Part shown: one piece after another, positions 13,528 through 23,932 of the stretch | Layout: every line of letters starts with the position of its first letter | How positions within the stretch are numbered: the first letter of the stretch is position 1 | Assembly (NCBI GenBank): GCA_036245525.1 | Contig: BTPG01000003.1 | Span: 139,152,212-139,216,211 of the forward strand | Origin: Semisulcospira habei | Lineage: Eukaryota; Mollusca; Gastropoda; Semisulcospiridae | Direction of reading: 5' to 3' | DNA length: 64,000 nucleotides | Notes under the pieces: generated by a model | The model's input: only the letters and a program-made list of their open reading frames with translations | The model's database searches: none | Told to the model about the DNA's origin: nothing | Program-made: the position numbers and the translations under genes

Positions 13528-15163
13528 ATGCCAGTCGTCGGGCTTCCCAACGCTGTGGAAGTATCGCTAAACACCCTGCTAGCTGACCACTCCATCAAAT
13601 CGTGGAAAATCGCCGAGGAAGGTGAGTACATGACTTTCGTGCTCACGCTGTGTACGGCAGCAGAGCAGACCCGGGCCGCCATCACTACGCGCAATGGGCA
13701 GTGGCGACGTAAACCCCCAAGCCAGGTGCGGCGTGACCAGAGGAGGGCCGAGCAACATCGGGCGAGACAGGACAACAACACCCAAGCCCAAGGTACGCAA
13801 GAAACACAGAAAGATGACAACAACACCACAGAAACAAAGGCAAGTGACAATGACACACACTTCAGTTTATTTGTGTCAACACCTGATACTGACCTACATT
13901 TCAACACAGACACAGTGGAAACAGAGGACACATCACGCACCCCACGTGCTGTTCAAGGTATTGACACTGACAACACCGTGTAATGCCATGCAGGGGGCGT
14001 GTGCTACAGGTGTCAAACGCCGAAAACCTCGACAGGACTGTGAACTATTTCAGTTTATCTCAACATTATGATGTGTTTGACATCGAGAAAGAAGCAGAAG
14101 CAGCTGGTTACGACGTACACGCTACTAAACTCTATTTGGCGGGAATCACAAGGAGGCTGACACAAAATCTGCTACGAAAACCAACCAGAAACACAAAGTT
14201 CAAGAATGTTGCGTTTGACAGCGGGCCCTCGTAGGTCAAATGGTTGTTGTGATGCGTATAGTGTGGCAGTGTAGCGTCTGTGCTTGTCACTCTCGCTTTC
14301 AGCTCTCACCGCTGGCTAGCAGTTTTGCGAAACGGGGAGCAGAGTATGTCAGTCTCTCCCTGCCAGTACACAGCTTCTCCAACGACAAGCCTCATGTAGT
14401 GTCTCCTCGTGGCGACTCACCGTAACCGAGCACCTTACGGAATCGGGCTGAACTACAGAGGACTCGGAGGAGGTCTGGCCCCCAGACATGCGGCACGCAG
14501 GCCCATCGATATGTGGACAAGCCCTGATGCCCATGAACCACATCCCCAGCTATGGGTAAATAGCCCAACTGCCTTGTGGGTGCCTTGGGAGAGGCAAAGG
14601 TTAGGGGAGTAAACCCTATACAAATCCGGGCAGGGATGCTCGATAGCCTTGTTTGGCAGATCCCCTTCGAGAAGGAAAACTCCGAGGAAAAACCTGAGTA
14701 GATTGGACTCGTAAGCCTTGGTCGGCAACCCATCTAGGAGAAGGACACTCCAAAATCAAACCATCCTGTGCTCCCAGGAAAGGCCTTTTGACCAGGAGTT
14801 AAGGGGGAGGTAACCCCGACAGAAACCCCGAGTGCTGAAAACGGAGGTACTGGGCTGCACAGCGCACTCTAATAAACCACAGTACCACGCATATACAGCC
14901 TTATGACACACAGCGGGCCCTCACAAGCTCACCAGTTACTGCTGGGAGAAAGTGATGGCATTATCATTGTGTATGACTGTCAGCAGCAGATCGTGGAGAA
15001 CTGGTTCATGAAGCACTCAACAACAACACAGGCAGAACGTTACTATAGGGACAGGTTACGTCAAGGTGGCTCTGTGGACAGACAGGCACACCATGGTGAC
15101 TTCGAAATCATGGAGACAGACCTACATTTCCTGGCGACTTTGGTGCGACATTTCCTTCGATAA
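13528..15163 (+). pseudogene. Broken member of an unrecognised protein family (paralogue of 33,307-34,221)
   Basis: The start is fixed by an in-frame TGA one codon before ATG at 13,528. The first segment (13,528-13,983, 151 codons) opens MPVVGLPNAVEVSLNTLLAD and has a basic block WRRKPPSQVRRDQRRAE at about residues 55-75, then a Thr/Asp-rich low-complexity region. Both the opening and the basic block match the intact reverse-strand paralogue. Homology then moves to another frame at about 13,994-14,231 (LTQNLLRKPTRNTKFKNVAF). It is interrupted by a 680-bp insertion and resumes at 14,924-15,163 (TVLDC-like VYDC, ENWF, ending LATLVRHFLR). Breaks are one frameshift or stop near 13,981 and the insertion at 14,232, whose target duplication preserves the frame on both sides. 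Function is unknown. The RRD..RAE block suggests nucleic-acid binding, and a mobile-element origin is possible. Confidence 0.7.
14219..14923 (+). mobile_element. ~680-bp insertion with 13-bp target duplication
   Basis: ACAGCGGGCCCTC occurs at 14,219-14,231 and again at 14,911-14,923, flanking 14,232-14,910. Removing the insert plus one duplicate restores the reading frame of the host pseudogene and its alignment with the paralogue. The inserted sequence carries SINE/LINE-like features (CTAATAAACCACAGTACCACG near its right end) but no recognisable protein. The strand is a guess. Confidence 0.75.
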
Positions 15164-15507
15164 CACTGCACAATGCTGCTGCGTGACTGTCGGACGACAC
15201 GTTGAAGCCCGTACATGAATATCTATTACATTGACTGAATCGGTCATGTTGATACAATGAACTATCGTGAATGAAGTCGGTTTCCGCGTCAGTCCATTCG
15301 ATCGTTTTGTTTTGTGTTTTTGAGCATTGAACGAGCATTTGGACCATTTGTATGGAACACTATTCCTGCACATTTGAAGACAATAGCCTCGCTTGGAATC
15401 TTTATAGCGAAACTTTTCGATTACCTGATGAGCCAAACATAACATCACTGGGCATTTATTTAAACAAACCCTGATGGTTAATACTTTCATGTACCATATG
15501 CATTTAT
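15164..15507. other. Downstream flank of the broken gene
   Basis: No gene recognised between the pseudogene stop and the tail of the next LINE. Confidence 0.4.
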
Positions 15508-16853
15508 GTATAATAATAATAAATAATAATTACGGTATTTATAATGCGCTTATCTTATAATAAGTATAACTCTAAGCGCGCACTCACAACTCGCACACGC
15601 ATGCGCACGCTTTAGACAATGACTCACGTAACACAAATAGTGAAAATACATTACGACGGTCAGCTTGGGGTGGGGAGTGTGGTGATATAGTGCTAGAACT
15701 GTTGAAAGAGGTGAGTTTTGAGGGCGGACTGGAAGGAGGAGAGCGAGTGGTTCTGACGGAGAGAGAGTGGGAGAGTGTTCCAGGTGGATGGACCGTATAC
15801 TGAGAAGGAGCGGGGGCCGAAAGTGCTGAGTTTGGTGCGGGGGACGAGGAGGCGGAGAGTGTCGGAGGCGGAGCGGAGGGAGCGGGGAGGAGTGTAGGGG
15901 TGAAGTAAGTTGGAGAGATAGGCAGGAGCGTAGTTGTTCAGGGATTTGTAGCAGAGAGACAGAATCTTGTATTGGATGCGTTGGGGGATGGGGAGCCAGT
16001 GAAGGAGCTTGAGCAGGAGAGTGATGTGGTCGGATTTTTTCTTTCTGAGGACGAGGCGGGCAGCATTGTTCTGGACGCGCTGGAGAGTGAGAGTGGTGGA
16101 GTGAGGAAGGCCGGAAAGGAGAGAGTTGCAGTAGTCGATACGAGATAAGATGAGAGAGACAGCGAGTTTGGTGGCAGCTTCGGTAGTGAGGTATTTTCTG
16201 ATCTGACTGATACGGCGGAGGTGGAAATAACATGCCTGGGCCGTGGCGGAGACGAAACTGGTCATGGAAAGAGAGGAATCGAGGATAACGCCAAGGTTCT
16301 TGACCGAGTCAGAGAAGGAGATGGGGGTGCTGTCGAGTTGAAGGTGGAGAGAGGGAGGGAGCTGGGAAAGTTTCTGGTGAGTGCCTACCAGCATGGTTTC
16401 CGTTTTGTCGTCATTCAGTTTGAGCTTGTTTGCTGTCATCCAGTTTTTCACGTCTTCATAGCAGTCAGCCGTGCGAGTCAGTAGTGTCTGAGTGTTGTCG
16501 AGTTTGTCTTTGTCTAGTAGTTGTGAGTCGTCAGAGGTGGTGGTGTATGTGGTGAGACTGGATGATGTTGGACAGGGGGGAGGTGTAGAGTGTGAAAAGG
16601 ACCGGGCCCAGGACGGACCCCTGTGGAACGCCGCAGGAGAGCGTGACGGGTTGGAGGAGACGCCGTCGATGGTGACGGACTGCTGTCTGTCGGAGAGGTA
16701 GGAGAAAAACCAGGAGTGAGCAGAGTCAGTGATGCCAAAGGAGTGCAGTGGTGAAGGCGGTGGAGGAGGATAGAGTGGTCTTTGGTGTCGAAGGCGGCAG
16801 AGAGATCGAGTAGCGTAAGAAGGGAGATGTTGCCCGAGTCAGTGGAGAGAAGC

Positions 16854-17260
16854 AGGTCGTTAAGGTTTGATTGATTGATTGTACATTGCTTACCGTCCCG
16901 ACAGCAACAAGGCTTTCTCAGGACGTGCCTGCACTGCTTGTGAAAAAAAATAAACAGAACATTGAATGTATGTCGCCAGCCGGTCAAATACATTAAATAA
17001 ACCTAACACAAGGGGCCTAAATAAAGCTAAGACCATTTAGCAACACACATCCAATATCAAGAGCTACAGGCAGTGCAGACAGTAAGGGAGAGTTTTAAAA
17101 AGGCAAATACAGGTGAATGGACAAAGGGTAGACAGAAACACATGCCCCAGAGAGAAAAACCCACCCTGTGGGGCTGACCAGGGTGACCCTGGGAACTAAA
17201 AAAATACCTAACCCCACCCAAGTCCCCCAGGGCAGACCCGGGTGGGGTAGGTCGTTAAGG
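16854..17260 (-). mobile_element. SINE insertion 1 in LINE (12-bp TSD)
   Basis: Target duplication AGGTCGTTAAGG at 16,854-16,865 and 17,249-17,260. On the reverse strand the insert starts CCCCACCCGGGTCTGCCCTG and ends GTCGGGACGTTAAGCAATGT plus ATCA repeats, so it is oriented opposite to the + strand. I see no tRNA A/B-box head. It is nearly identical to insertion 2. Confidence 0.9.
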
Positions 17261-17636
17261 ATATGTAGAAGGGCTGTTTCAGTGCTGTGATGTTTGCGAT
17301 AGGCAGACTGGAAGGGACTGAGGATGTTGTTGTCGGCGAGGTGGAGGTTGAGTTGGTTGAGGACAACCTTCTCAAGAAGCTTGGACAGGAAAGAGAGATT
17401 GGAGACTGGGCGGTAGCTCTTGAGTTCGTTTGGGTCGAGGTTGTGTTTTTTTTAGGAGAGGACGGACGATGGCGGACTTGAAGATATCGGGGACGGAGCC
17501 ATTCTCTAGAGATGTGTTGATGATGTCGGTAATGAAGGGCAAAAGTTTTGGGAGGCCGTCCCGGTAGAGGGAAGCTGGGAGGGGGTCTAGTTCGCAGGTT
17601 TTGAAAGGCATGGACTTTATGGTCTTGAGGACTTCA

Positions 17637-18045
17637 TCCTGAGAGACGGTTGATTGATTGTACATTGCTTAACGTCCCGACAGCAACAAGGCTTTCTCAG
17701 GACGTGCCTGCACTGCTTGTGAAAAAAAAACTAAACAGAAAATTGAATGTATGTCGCCAGCCGGTCAAATACATTAAATAAACCTACAACATGGGGCATA
17801 AATAAAGCTAAGACCATTTAGCAACACACATCCAATATCAAGAGCTACAGGCAGTGCAGACAGTAGGGAGAGTTTTAAAAAGGCAAATACAGATGAATGG
17901 ACCTCGGGTAGACAGAAACACATGCCCCAGAATAGAGAGAAAACCCCACCCTGTGGGGCTGACCAGGGTGACCCTGGGAACTAAAAAATACCTAACCCCA
18001 CCCAAGTTCCCCAGGGCAGACCCGGGTGGGGGTCCTGAGAGACGG
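17637..18045 (-). mobile_element. SINE insertion 2 in the same LINE (13-bp TSD)
   Basis: Target duplication TCCTGAGAGACGG at 17,637-17,649 and 18,033-18,045. The insert matches the copy at 16,866-17,248 almost base for base, in the same orientation. Two separate target duplications show two independent insertions rather than a tandem duplication. Confidence 0.9.
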
Positions 18046-18057
18046 GGTTTGTATGGT

Positions 18058-18228
18058 GTTTGTGTGTGTGTGTGTGTGGGGGGGGGGGGGGGTATAAGAT
18101 GAATGTTGAGTGTTATTATTATTCTGTGTATATAATTTTTTTTTTAATTTTATTATTATTTTCTTTCTTTCTTCTTTTTAAAAAAAAAAGGTATTGGTGC
18201 ATGAAATAATGTGTGTAAATATAATGTC

Positions 18229-18298
<70 letters not shown>

Positions 18299-18330
18299 TA
18301 TTATTATTATTATTATTATTATTTTCTTTA
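18058..18330. repeat. (GT)n, G-run and (ATT)n microsatellites
   Basis: GT repeats and a G-run at 18,058-18,092, then (ATT)n at about 18,230-18,325. No coding content. Confidence 0.9.
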
Positions 18331-18893
<563 letters not shown>

Positions 18894-19689
18894 TGGTCGA
18901 TTCGGTGGTGGAAGCGAGTATGGCCGTTCCAGTCTTTGAAATCACCAATGGCAAACGACAATCTGGATAGTGAATGTCGGTGGCAAAGGAAGGATTTTGT
19001 ACATGAGACAGAAGCGTTCGACTTCTTCCTTTTCATCCATCCCACGCCCTCATCTTACCAAGCGACAGAGGGGTGGGGGACCGGGAATGATGGGTGTCAA
19101 CATAATCCAAATACTAAAAGAAAAGATACTGAAAGGACCGCACGACAGGTCAATCAGTCAGTCAGGTCTGTCTGTCTGTCAAACTGTCTGCCTGCCTGCC
19201 TCAATGAATGAATGAATGATTGAATGGACGGATGGACGGACGAACGAATTGACAAACGAACGAACGAACGAACAAACGAATGAATGAATGAATGAATGAA
19301 TGAATGAATGAATGAATGAATGAATGAACCTAATACATTTTCATTTCATTTTATTGTTATCTCTCTCTCTCGTCGCGTCCAACGCATTCATATTTGCATA
19401 CTCTGCAACGACCTCTCCCTTTCCCCCCCCCCCTCTCCATCTCATCCCCCTCCCCCGGGCAAGGGAAAAAAAAATCCCATTTCTTATGCCGTCGGCATCA
19501 CTCTTTTTGTCACGTATCAAATGGCGAGACTGACACCACCCTGTTTGACATTTTGACCTCGCTGACACTGACATCTCTTCAACTTGGCATCGAGACGGGG
19601 ATGAATCTTCCCCAGCAAATCACGTGGGCTTTTTTCTTCTTCTGCTTGGAAGTGGAAACATTCATGACATCTCGAAAGACATCCGTCTG
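18894..19689. other. Gene-free stretch with GAAT/GAAC repeats
   Basis: (GAAT)n, (GAAC)n and related tetramers at about 19,200-19,330. The rest shows no recognisable gene. Confidence 0.5.
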
Positions 19690-19766
19690 GATTCATTCGA
19701 AACGCGATGCATCCGGATACGCGGGATAAAACCGCGTATCCAAACGCAGCACGTTTCGAATGTGTT
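19690..19766. repeat. Family-D palindrome
   Basis: Arms ATTCGAAACGCGATGCATCC / GCAGCACGTTTCGAAT with inner GGATACGCGG / CCGCGTATCC. Other copies: 53,697-53,745, 61,003-61,080 and 61,773-61,852. Confidence 0.75.
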
Positions 19767-19867
19767 ACAGCCTGCCGCCGCATACCGTGTAATAGGCGGT
19801 TAAAGCGTTTCCTAACGCTATAGTCTCTCATACACGCGGTATACAGCGGGCTTGAAGTGCGTTGAAG

Positions 19868-19963
19868 AAATATGCATTTGGCTGTCGGTAGCGCCTTTTG
19901 TTGCGATGATTCCTGCAAGGAATCATCGCGACAAAAGGCGCTACCTACAGCCAAAGGGTTAAC
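19868..19963. repeat. Family-C palindrome
   Basis: Near-perfect hairpin: TTTGGCTGTCGGTAGCGCCT, loop at TTCCTGCAAGGAA, then the complement ending AGCCAAAGGGTTAA. A partial extra arm follows at 19,968-20,005. A second full copy is at 53,748-53,840. Confidence 0.8.
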
Positions 19964-20053
19964 ATTTTCTGCAGGAATCATCGCCACAAAATGCGCTATG
20001 TGCAACCAAGCGGATAAAATTTCCTATAATGAACTCTGTCACGAGGAGATGGA

Positions 20054-20280
20054 TTAGCACATTCTACCCCAACACCGAAATCCACACATTTTGAATAATC
20101 TGCCCTCTGAAGGGCTGTATTGCAATTCTAGAGACAGATCGAGCATAATAGTTCAAGGGTGGTGCCAGAATAGCTTGGCGCCTATTGGCATCAAGCTATT
20201 CTGGCACGACCCTTGAACAATCATGCTCGATCCATGGCTTGCTCGATCCATGTGTCGGGGCTGAATGTTTTAAGTGTTTC
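20054..20280. mobile_element. Family-A MITE, degraded ends
   Basis: Left terminus CACATTCTACCCCAACACCG matches the family-A end of 6,394-6,607. The right terminus TCGGGGCTGAATGTTTTAA is partly decayed. The internal hairpin at 20,133-20,233 has GGCGCC-type arms with several mismatches. Confidence 0.65.
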
Positions 20281-20299
20281 TTCACAAAGTGATCATCTC

Positions 20300-20302
<3 letters not shown>

Positions 20303-20351
<49 letters not shown>

Positions 20352-20560
20352 CGGTTATTATATAGTCAGTTTACCCAATTCTGCGAATCGGCTCAAAGCG
20401 CTGCGAACTGAACCCAACACGCAATCTCACGTGACACACACGCATTCACAATGAAGTCAGACACAGCGCGTGACAAACACAGGACATTCACGTGGTGCGA
20501 AGGATCAGCTCAGCTACTGAGGTTTCGTAAATTTTGATCGCTTGTGTTTGAAATTTATAA
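20303..20560 (-). repeat. LINE-like 3' tail with (AAT)n
   Basis: (TAA)n at 20,303-20,349 followed by sequence which, on the reverse strand, ends AAACTGACTATATAATAACC before the (ATT)n. This arrangement matches the tails of the other reverse-strand LINE remnants. No RT frame is retained. Confidence 0.55.
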
Positions 20561-20676
20561 AGTGGCCTGAAACCGGTACCGAATTGGAGGGTGTGATGAA
20601 ACTCTATGCTCACGCATAGGGTTCACACAGTAGGTTTAATACGGTACAGTTTTGTTAGCAGTTTGTTTTGTGCCTA

Positions 20677-21168
20677 TATTCCGTGAGAAGGCGGGGAAGT
20701 GGCGCAGTGGTTAAAGCTGAGGTGCAATGAGAAAAACCCGCCCAGCGCGTGTTTTAAAAAGACTCTACAGGACCCAGCTTGGGCCCTGCCCCTAAGTGGG
20801 TCAAATCGGTTCGTAACACAGTTGACGGAGTTGGCAACTGCGTATCCCGAGCTTGCAAAACTCTCGGAAAACGACAGACCACTTCCTGTTGCACGGAAAT
20901 CATCGCGATTAGCATATCGGACCAACAGCAGACGATTCTGTGACACTTTGAAACTGACCAACAGCCACGGATTTTACGCGTTGGGGACTATGATGGCAGA
21001 ATGTACGGCTGTACATGCTGTAAGTATGACTCATGACACTTTGTAGTTGTGCCGAACGAATTTTTTCAACACGTACCTCCAGTCCAATATAGGCTAATAT
21101 AAATAAATAAAGAAGCATTGTGATGTACAACAAACACAGTAAATTGGATGAGAGAGAGAGAGAGAGAG

Positions 21169-21255
<87 letters not shown>

Positions 21256-22243
21256 AATCGACTGTTTACATAGATGCCAAAAGATACAAGGTCGCCATGG
21301 GTCAAGCTGATTTTTAGTAGCTGCCCTTCGTATGGAGAATTTTTTTTTTGCTTTAGGCCACTCCAGATGAAAAGATATAACAACAAACACAAAACGACAA
21401 ATAACCCCTCCTTCCTCACCCTTCCGATATCGAATAAAGCTTCAGGCTGTGCTGTGTAACTTACGGATAGCTCGGCCTGGTCCATATCCAGTGTGCGTCC
21501 AGGCAAGACACAAATGGCCTGCTCTGTCCGTCGGGTGGTCGAGTGTCGTCTGCTACTGTTGCTGTCAGTAGAAATATCGCTGGTTTAGATCAGTGATCGC
21601 GGTTCCCACTCCGCGCTGCATACAGGAAGTGGCCTGTCTTTTTCACGGGAGTTTTGCCAGCACGACAAACGCAGTTGAAAACTGAGTCAACTGAGTTCCA
21701 AACCGGTTTGCCGAAGTTAGCCGAACGTTCACGACAGGGCCCTCGCTGGGTCCTGCAAAGTTTTTTTAAAACACGTGCGGGGCGGAGTTTTTTTGACTGT
21801 TTCTCAGCTTTAAGGCGTCTGCCTCCAATGCCAAAGGTGCGAGGTTCGATACCGGGTTCCGGCGTTGGATTTTTCTCCTCTGGTGTCACCGTCTGGGCAG
21901 TGGGCAGATGTTCACATCTGCACGGGACATAGACGACCCCGGCCCCCACGAGTCCCCTGCTGCCTTGCAGGCCTGGCCGCTTGGCTGCGGAAAGGCTAAG
22001 GGAGGAAACCCCTGACATCAAAGCCCCCGTGTCTCCGGGGAAGGCTTTTGAGCCAGAGACTAAGACAAGGACAGTCTGATATAAAACCTACGACCCGAGG
22101 ACCTCGATGCCACCGTCCCAGCTTGCTAGGCCATGGCAAACGAACCAAGGGTTTAAAGGGTGGGGCCAGTACTGCGCACACTGCACTCCACCAAAAAGCT
22201 CCACCGCGCAGGCTTAGGAAACGCCCACGGATTATTCCGTGAG
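20677..22243 (+). mobile_element. tRNA-headed SINE, interrupted by a TTAA transposon
   Basis: Target duplication TATTCCGTGAG at 20,677-20,687 and 22,233-22,243. The tRNA-like head starts GGGGAAGTGGCGCAGTGGTT (A-box region). It is interrupted at TTAA (20,711) and resumes at 21,810 with GGCGTCTGCC and a B box GGTTCGATACC. The body, through 22,232, is nearly identical to the uninterrupted copy at 23,470-23,924. Without the insertion the SINE is about 446 bp. Confidence 0.88.
20711..21813. mobile_element. 1.1-kb TTAA-flanked transposon nested in the SINE
   Basis: TTAA at 20,711-20,714 and 21,810-21,813, with the intervening 1,095 bp absent from the otherwise matching SINE at 23,470. The ends are inverted repeats of about 190 bp: 20,715-20,910 and the reverse complement of 21,600-21,809 share AGCTGAG, CGTGTTTTAAAAA, CAGGACCCAGC, and ACAGGCCACTTCCTGT or a close variant. 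The interior has no transposase; it holds a (GA)n tract at 21,152-21,256. TTAA-specific duplication is characteristic of the piggyBac superfamily, so a non-autonomous piggyBac-like element is the best reading. Confidence 0.85.
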
Positions 22244-23461
22244 GCACGAGATCCACGTGGAATCTTTAAGGAACGGTTAGCACGGGAAGTTGTAGTGAGC
22301 TTAGGCGAACAGAGCTGTACAAACGTTAGTACGGGCTTTACTGTCAGTGGGTACAGACGTATGTGAGATACCTTAGCCCGTATTCCAAGACTCTGAAACC
22401 TAGAATTCAGGTATTATTGATAGTCGCTTAGTTAAAAACAGTATGCGTTGGTAAGAGTAATTTGGTTGTATAGCGTTGTCTGGTTTGGTGCAGTTATGTT
22501 GGTTTGGAATTCAGTGAGGTAACCGGTGTTTTTCGTCTACAGTTATTTACCGAGATGGATAACTAAGGAATGTGAGGGGTGTATGCCTAAGTCGTTATGA
22601 GGATAGTACGTGGTTAAGTATAGTCTTTTCCAGCGTATGGGATAACGTATAGCGAGAGTGTTAGGTTATAGTCTGTTTCAAGGTAGTGACAGAGATATGG
22701 GGTGTTACGAAAGTAGCCGGGTGACGAAGAACGGGTGTGTGTGTGAGTGAACGTGTGAGTTATTTGTATCAGCCAGGTTACGTAATGTATCTCATATTAT
22801 CCAATATGTGTGTGTGTTTAGCAAATGTTACGATTTAGGACTTTATTACTGTTCAGAGTGCTTGTCGGAGGTTGGAGCGACGGACGCCGAGATGTCAGTC
22901 ACCAGGGACCTAATGCGAGGTCATCTCTCCATCTCTTCACTCTGGGAGTGAGCGACCGGTGCCGAGACACTTGGGTCACAGCGAAGATATGGTACGATCT
23001 ACGAGGACGTCTACGGCACGAGAGACGGGACGACTCGGGAGCGTATGAGAAGGGACTTGCACGCCTAGACGTGAAAGGACTGAAAGTAACCAGGCGAGAA
23101 CACCAAACAGGTTGGAGTGTGAGATACTACTACCTAACCTGGCTTTGATATTGTGTGATGTGGATGTGATGTTGGGATGCTGGTAGTGGGGAAGGTGTGG
23201 TGTAAATAGCTTGATAGTTGTTGAGCGTTCTTTTATTGTTTATTTGTATAAAAGTTCCGTTAGAAAGAAAGCCCGTGAGTTGTGTTTTACCGCGTGAATG
23301 CGCCCGTCTGAGTCAGTGGTGGTGTATGCGTCTGTTGTGCGAGAGTCTGTACGTGCGACTGGGGGCAAGTCTGCGTGCGTTACAGAGGGGGTGGGGGGTG
23401 GGGGGGGGGAAGAGCCGGAGTTCCCGGAGAAAAAAACCCCGACGTTCCGCCCGAATTAAGG
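22244..23461. other. Gene-free stretch between two SINE copies
   Basis: A 107-codon frame at 22,825-23,148 has no recognisable similarity and no initiation context that convinces me. The rest is GT-rich and unremarkable. Confidence 0.45.
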
Positions 23462-23932
23462 ATGACACTACTAGAGGAGACGGGGAAGTGGCGCAGTGGT
23501 TAAGGCGTCTGCCTCCAATGCCAAAGGTGCGAGGTTCGATACCGGGTTCCGGCGTTGGATTTTTCTCCTCTGGTGTCACCGTCTGGGCAGTGGGCAGATG
23601 TTCACATCTGCACGGGACACAGACGACCCCGGCCCCCACGAGTCCCCTGCTGCCTTGCAGGCCTGGCCGCTTGTTTGCGGAAAGGCTAAGGGAGGAAACC
23701 CCTGACATCAAAGCCCCCGTGTCTCCGGGGAAGGCTTTTGAGCCAGAGACTAAGACAAGGACAGTCTGATATAAAACCTACGACCCGAGGACCTCGATGC
23801 CACCGTCCCAGCTTGCTAGGCCATGGTAAACGAACCAAGGGTTTAAAGGGTGGGGCCAGTACTGCGCACACTGCACTCCACCAAAAAGCTCCACCGCGCA
23901 GGCTTTAGGAAACGCCCACGGACTATGACACT
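23462..23932 (+). mobile_element. tRNA-headed SINE, full copy
   Basis: A-box region GTGGCGCAGTGGTTAAGGCG and B box GGTTCGATACC at about 23,484-23,545, then a body nearly identical to 21,814-22,232. A possible short target duplication ATGACACT lies at 23,462-23,469 and 23,925-23,932. This copy gives the empty site for the TTAA insertion described at 20,711. Confidence 0.8.

Larger units (their letters stand above)
15508..18057 (-). pseudogene. CR1/L2-like LINE, 5'-truncated, carrying two SINE insertions
   Basis: Reverse-strand non-LTR retrotransposon. From its 5' side: an RT fingers segment (17,665-17,372, with FKTCELDPLPASLYRDGLPK), a palm segment in broken frames near 16,500-16,850, then a 252-codon RT C-terminal open frame (16,451-15,693) with KLNDDKTETMLVGTHQKLS, DYCNSLLSGLP, LHWLPIPQRIQYKILSL and PAYLSNLLHPY. 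The 3' tail at about 15,580-15,508 ends in GCGC..TATAAATACCG plus ATT repeats. Two copies of one SINE split it at 16,866-17,248 and 17,650-18,032. The palm has frameshifts and the element is inactive. The motif set fits CR1/L2 superfamily RTs; the exact clade cannot be fixed by eye. Confidence 0.85.

Noticed and set aside
13694..14071. 125-codon frame overlapping the broken gene
   Set aside because: Out of frame with the segments matching the paralogue; a shadow.
15550..16233. 227-codon Pro/Ser/His-rich frame on the reverse strand
   Set aside because: Shadow of the LINE RT C-terminal frame at 15,693-16,451.
21810..23924. LTRs of a retrotransposon (two ~420-bp direct repeats 1.7 kb apart)
   Set aside because: Both carry tRNA-like A/B boxes and the first has its own target duplication on its outer ends; no PBS, PPT or gag-pol between them, so they are two SINE copies.
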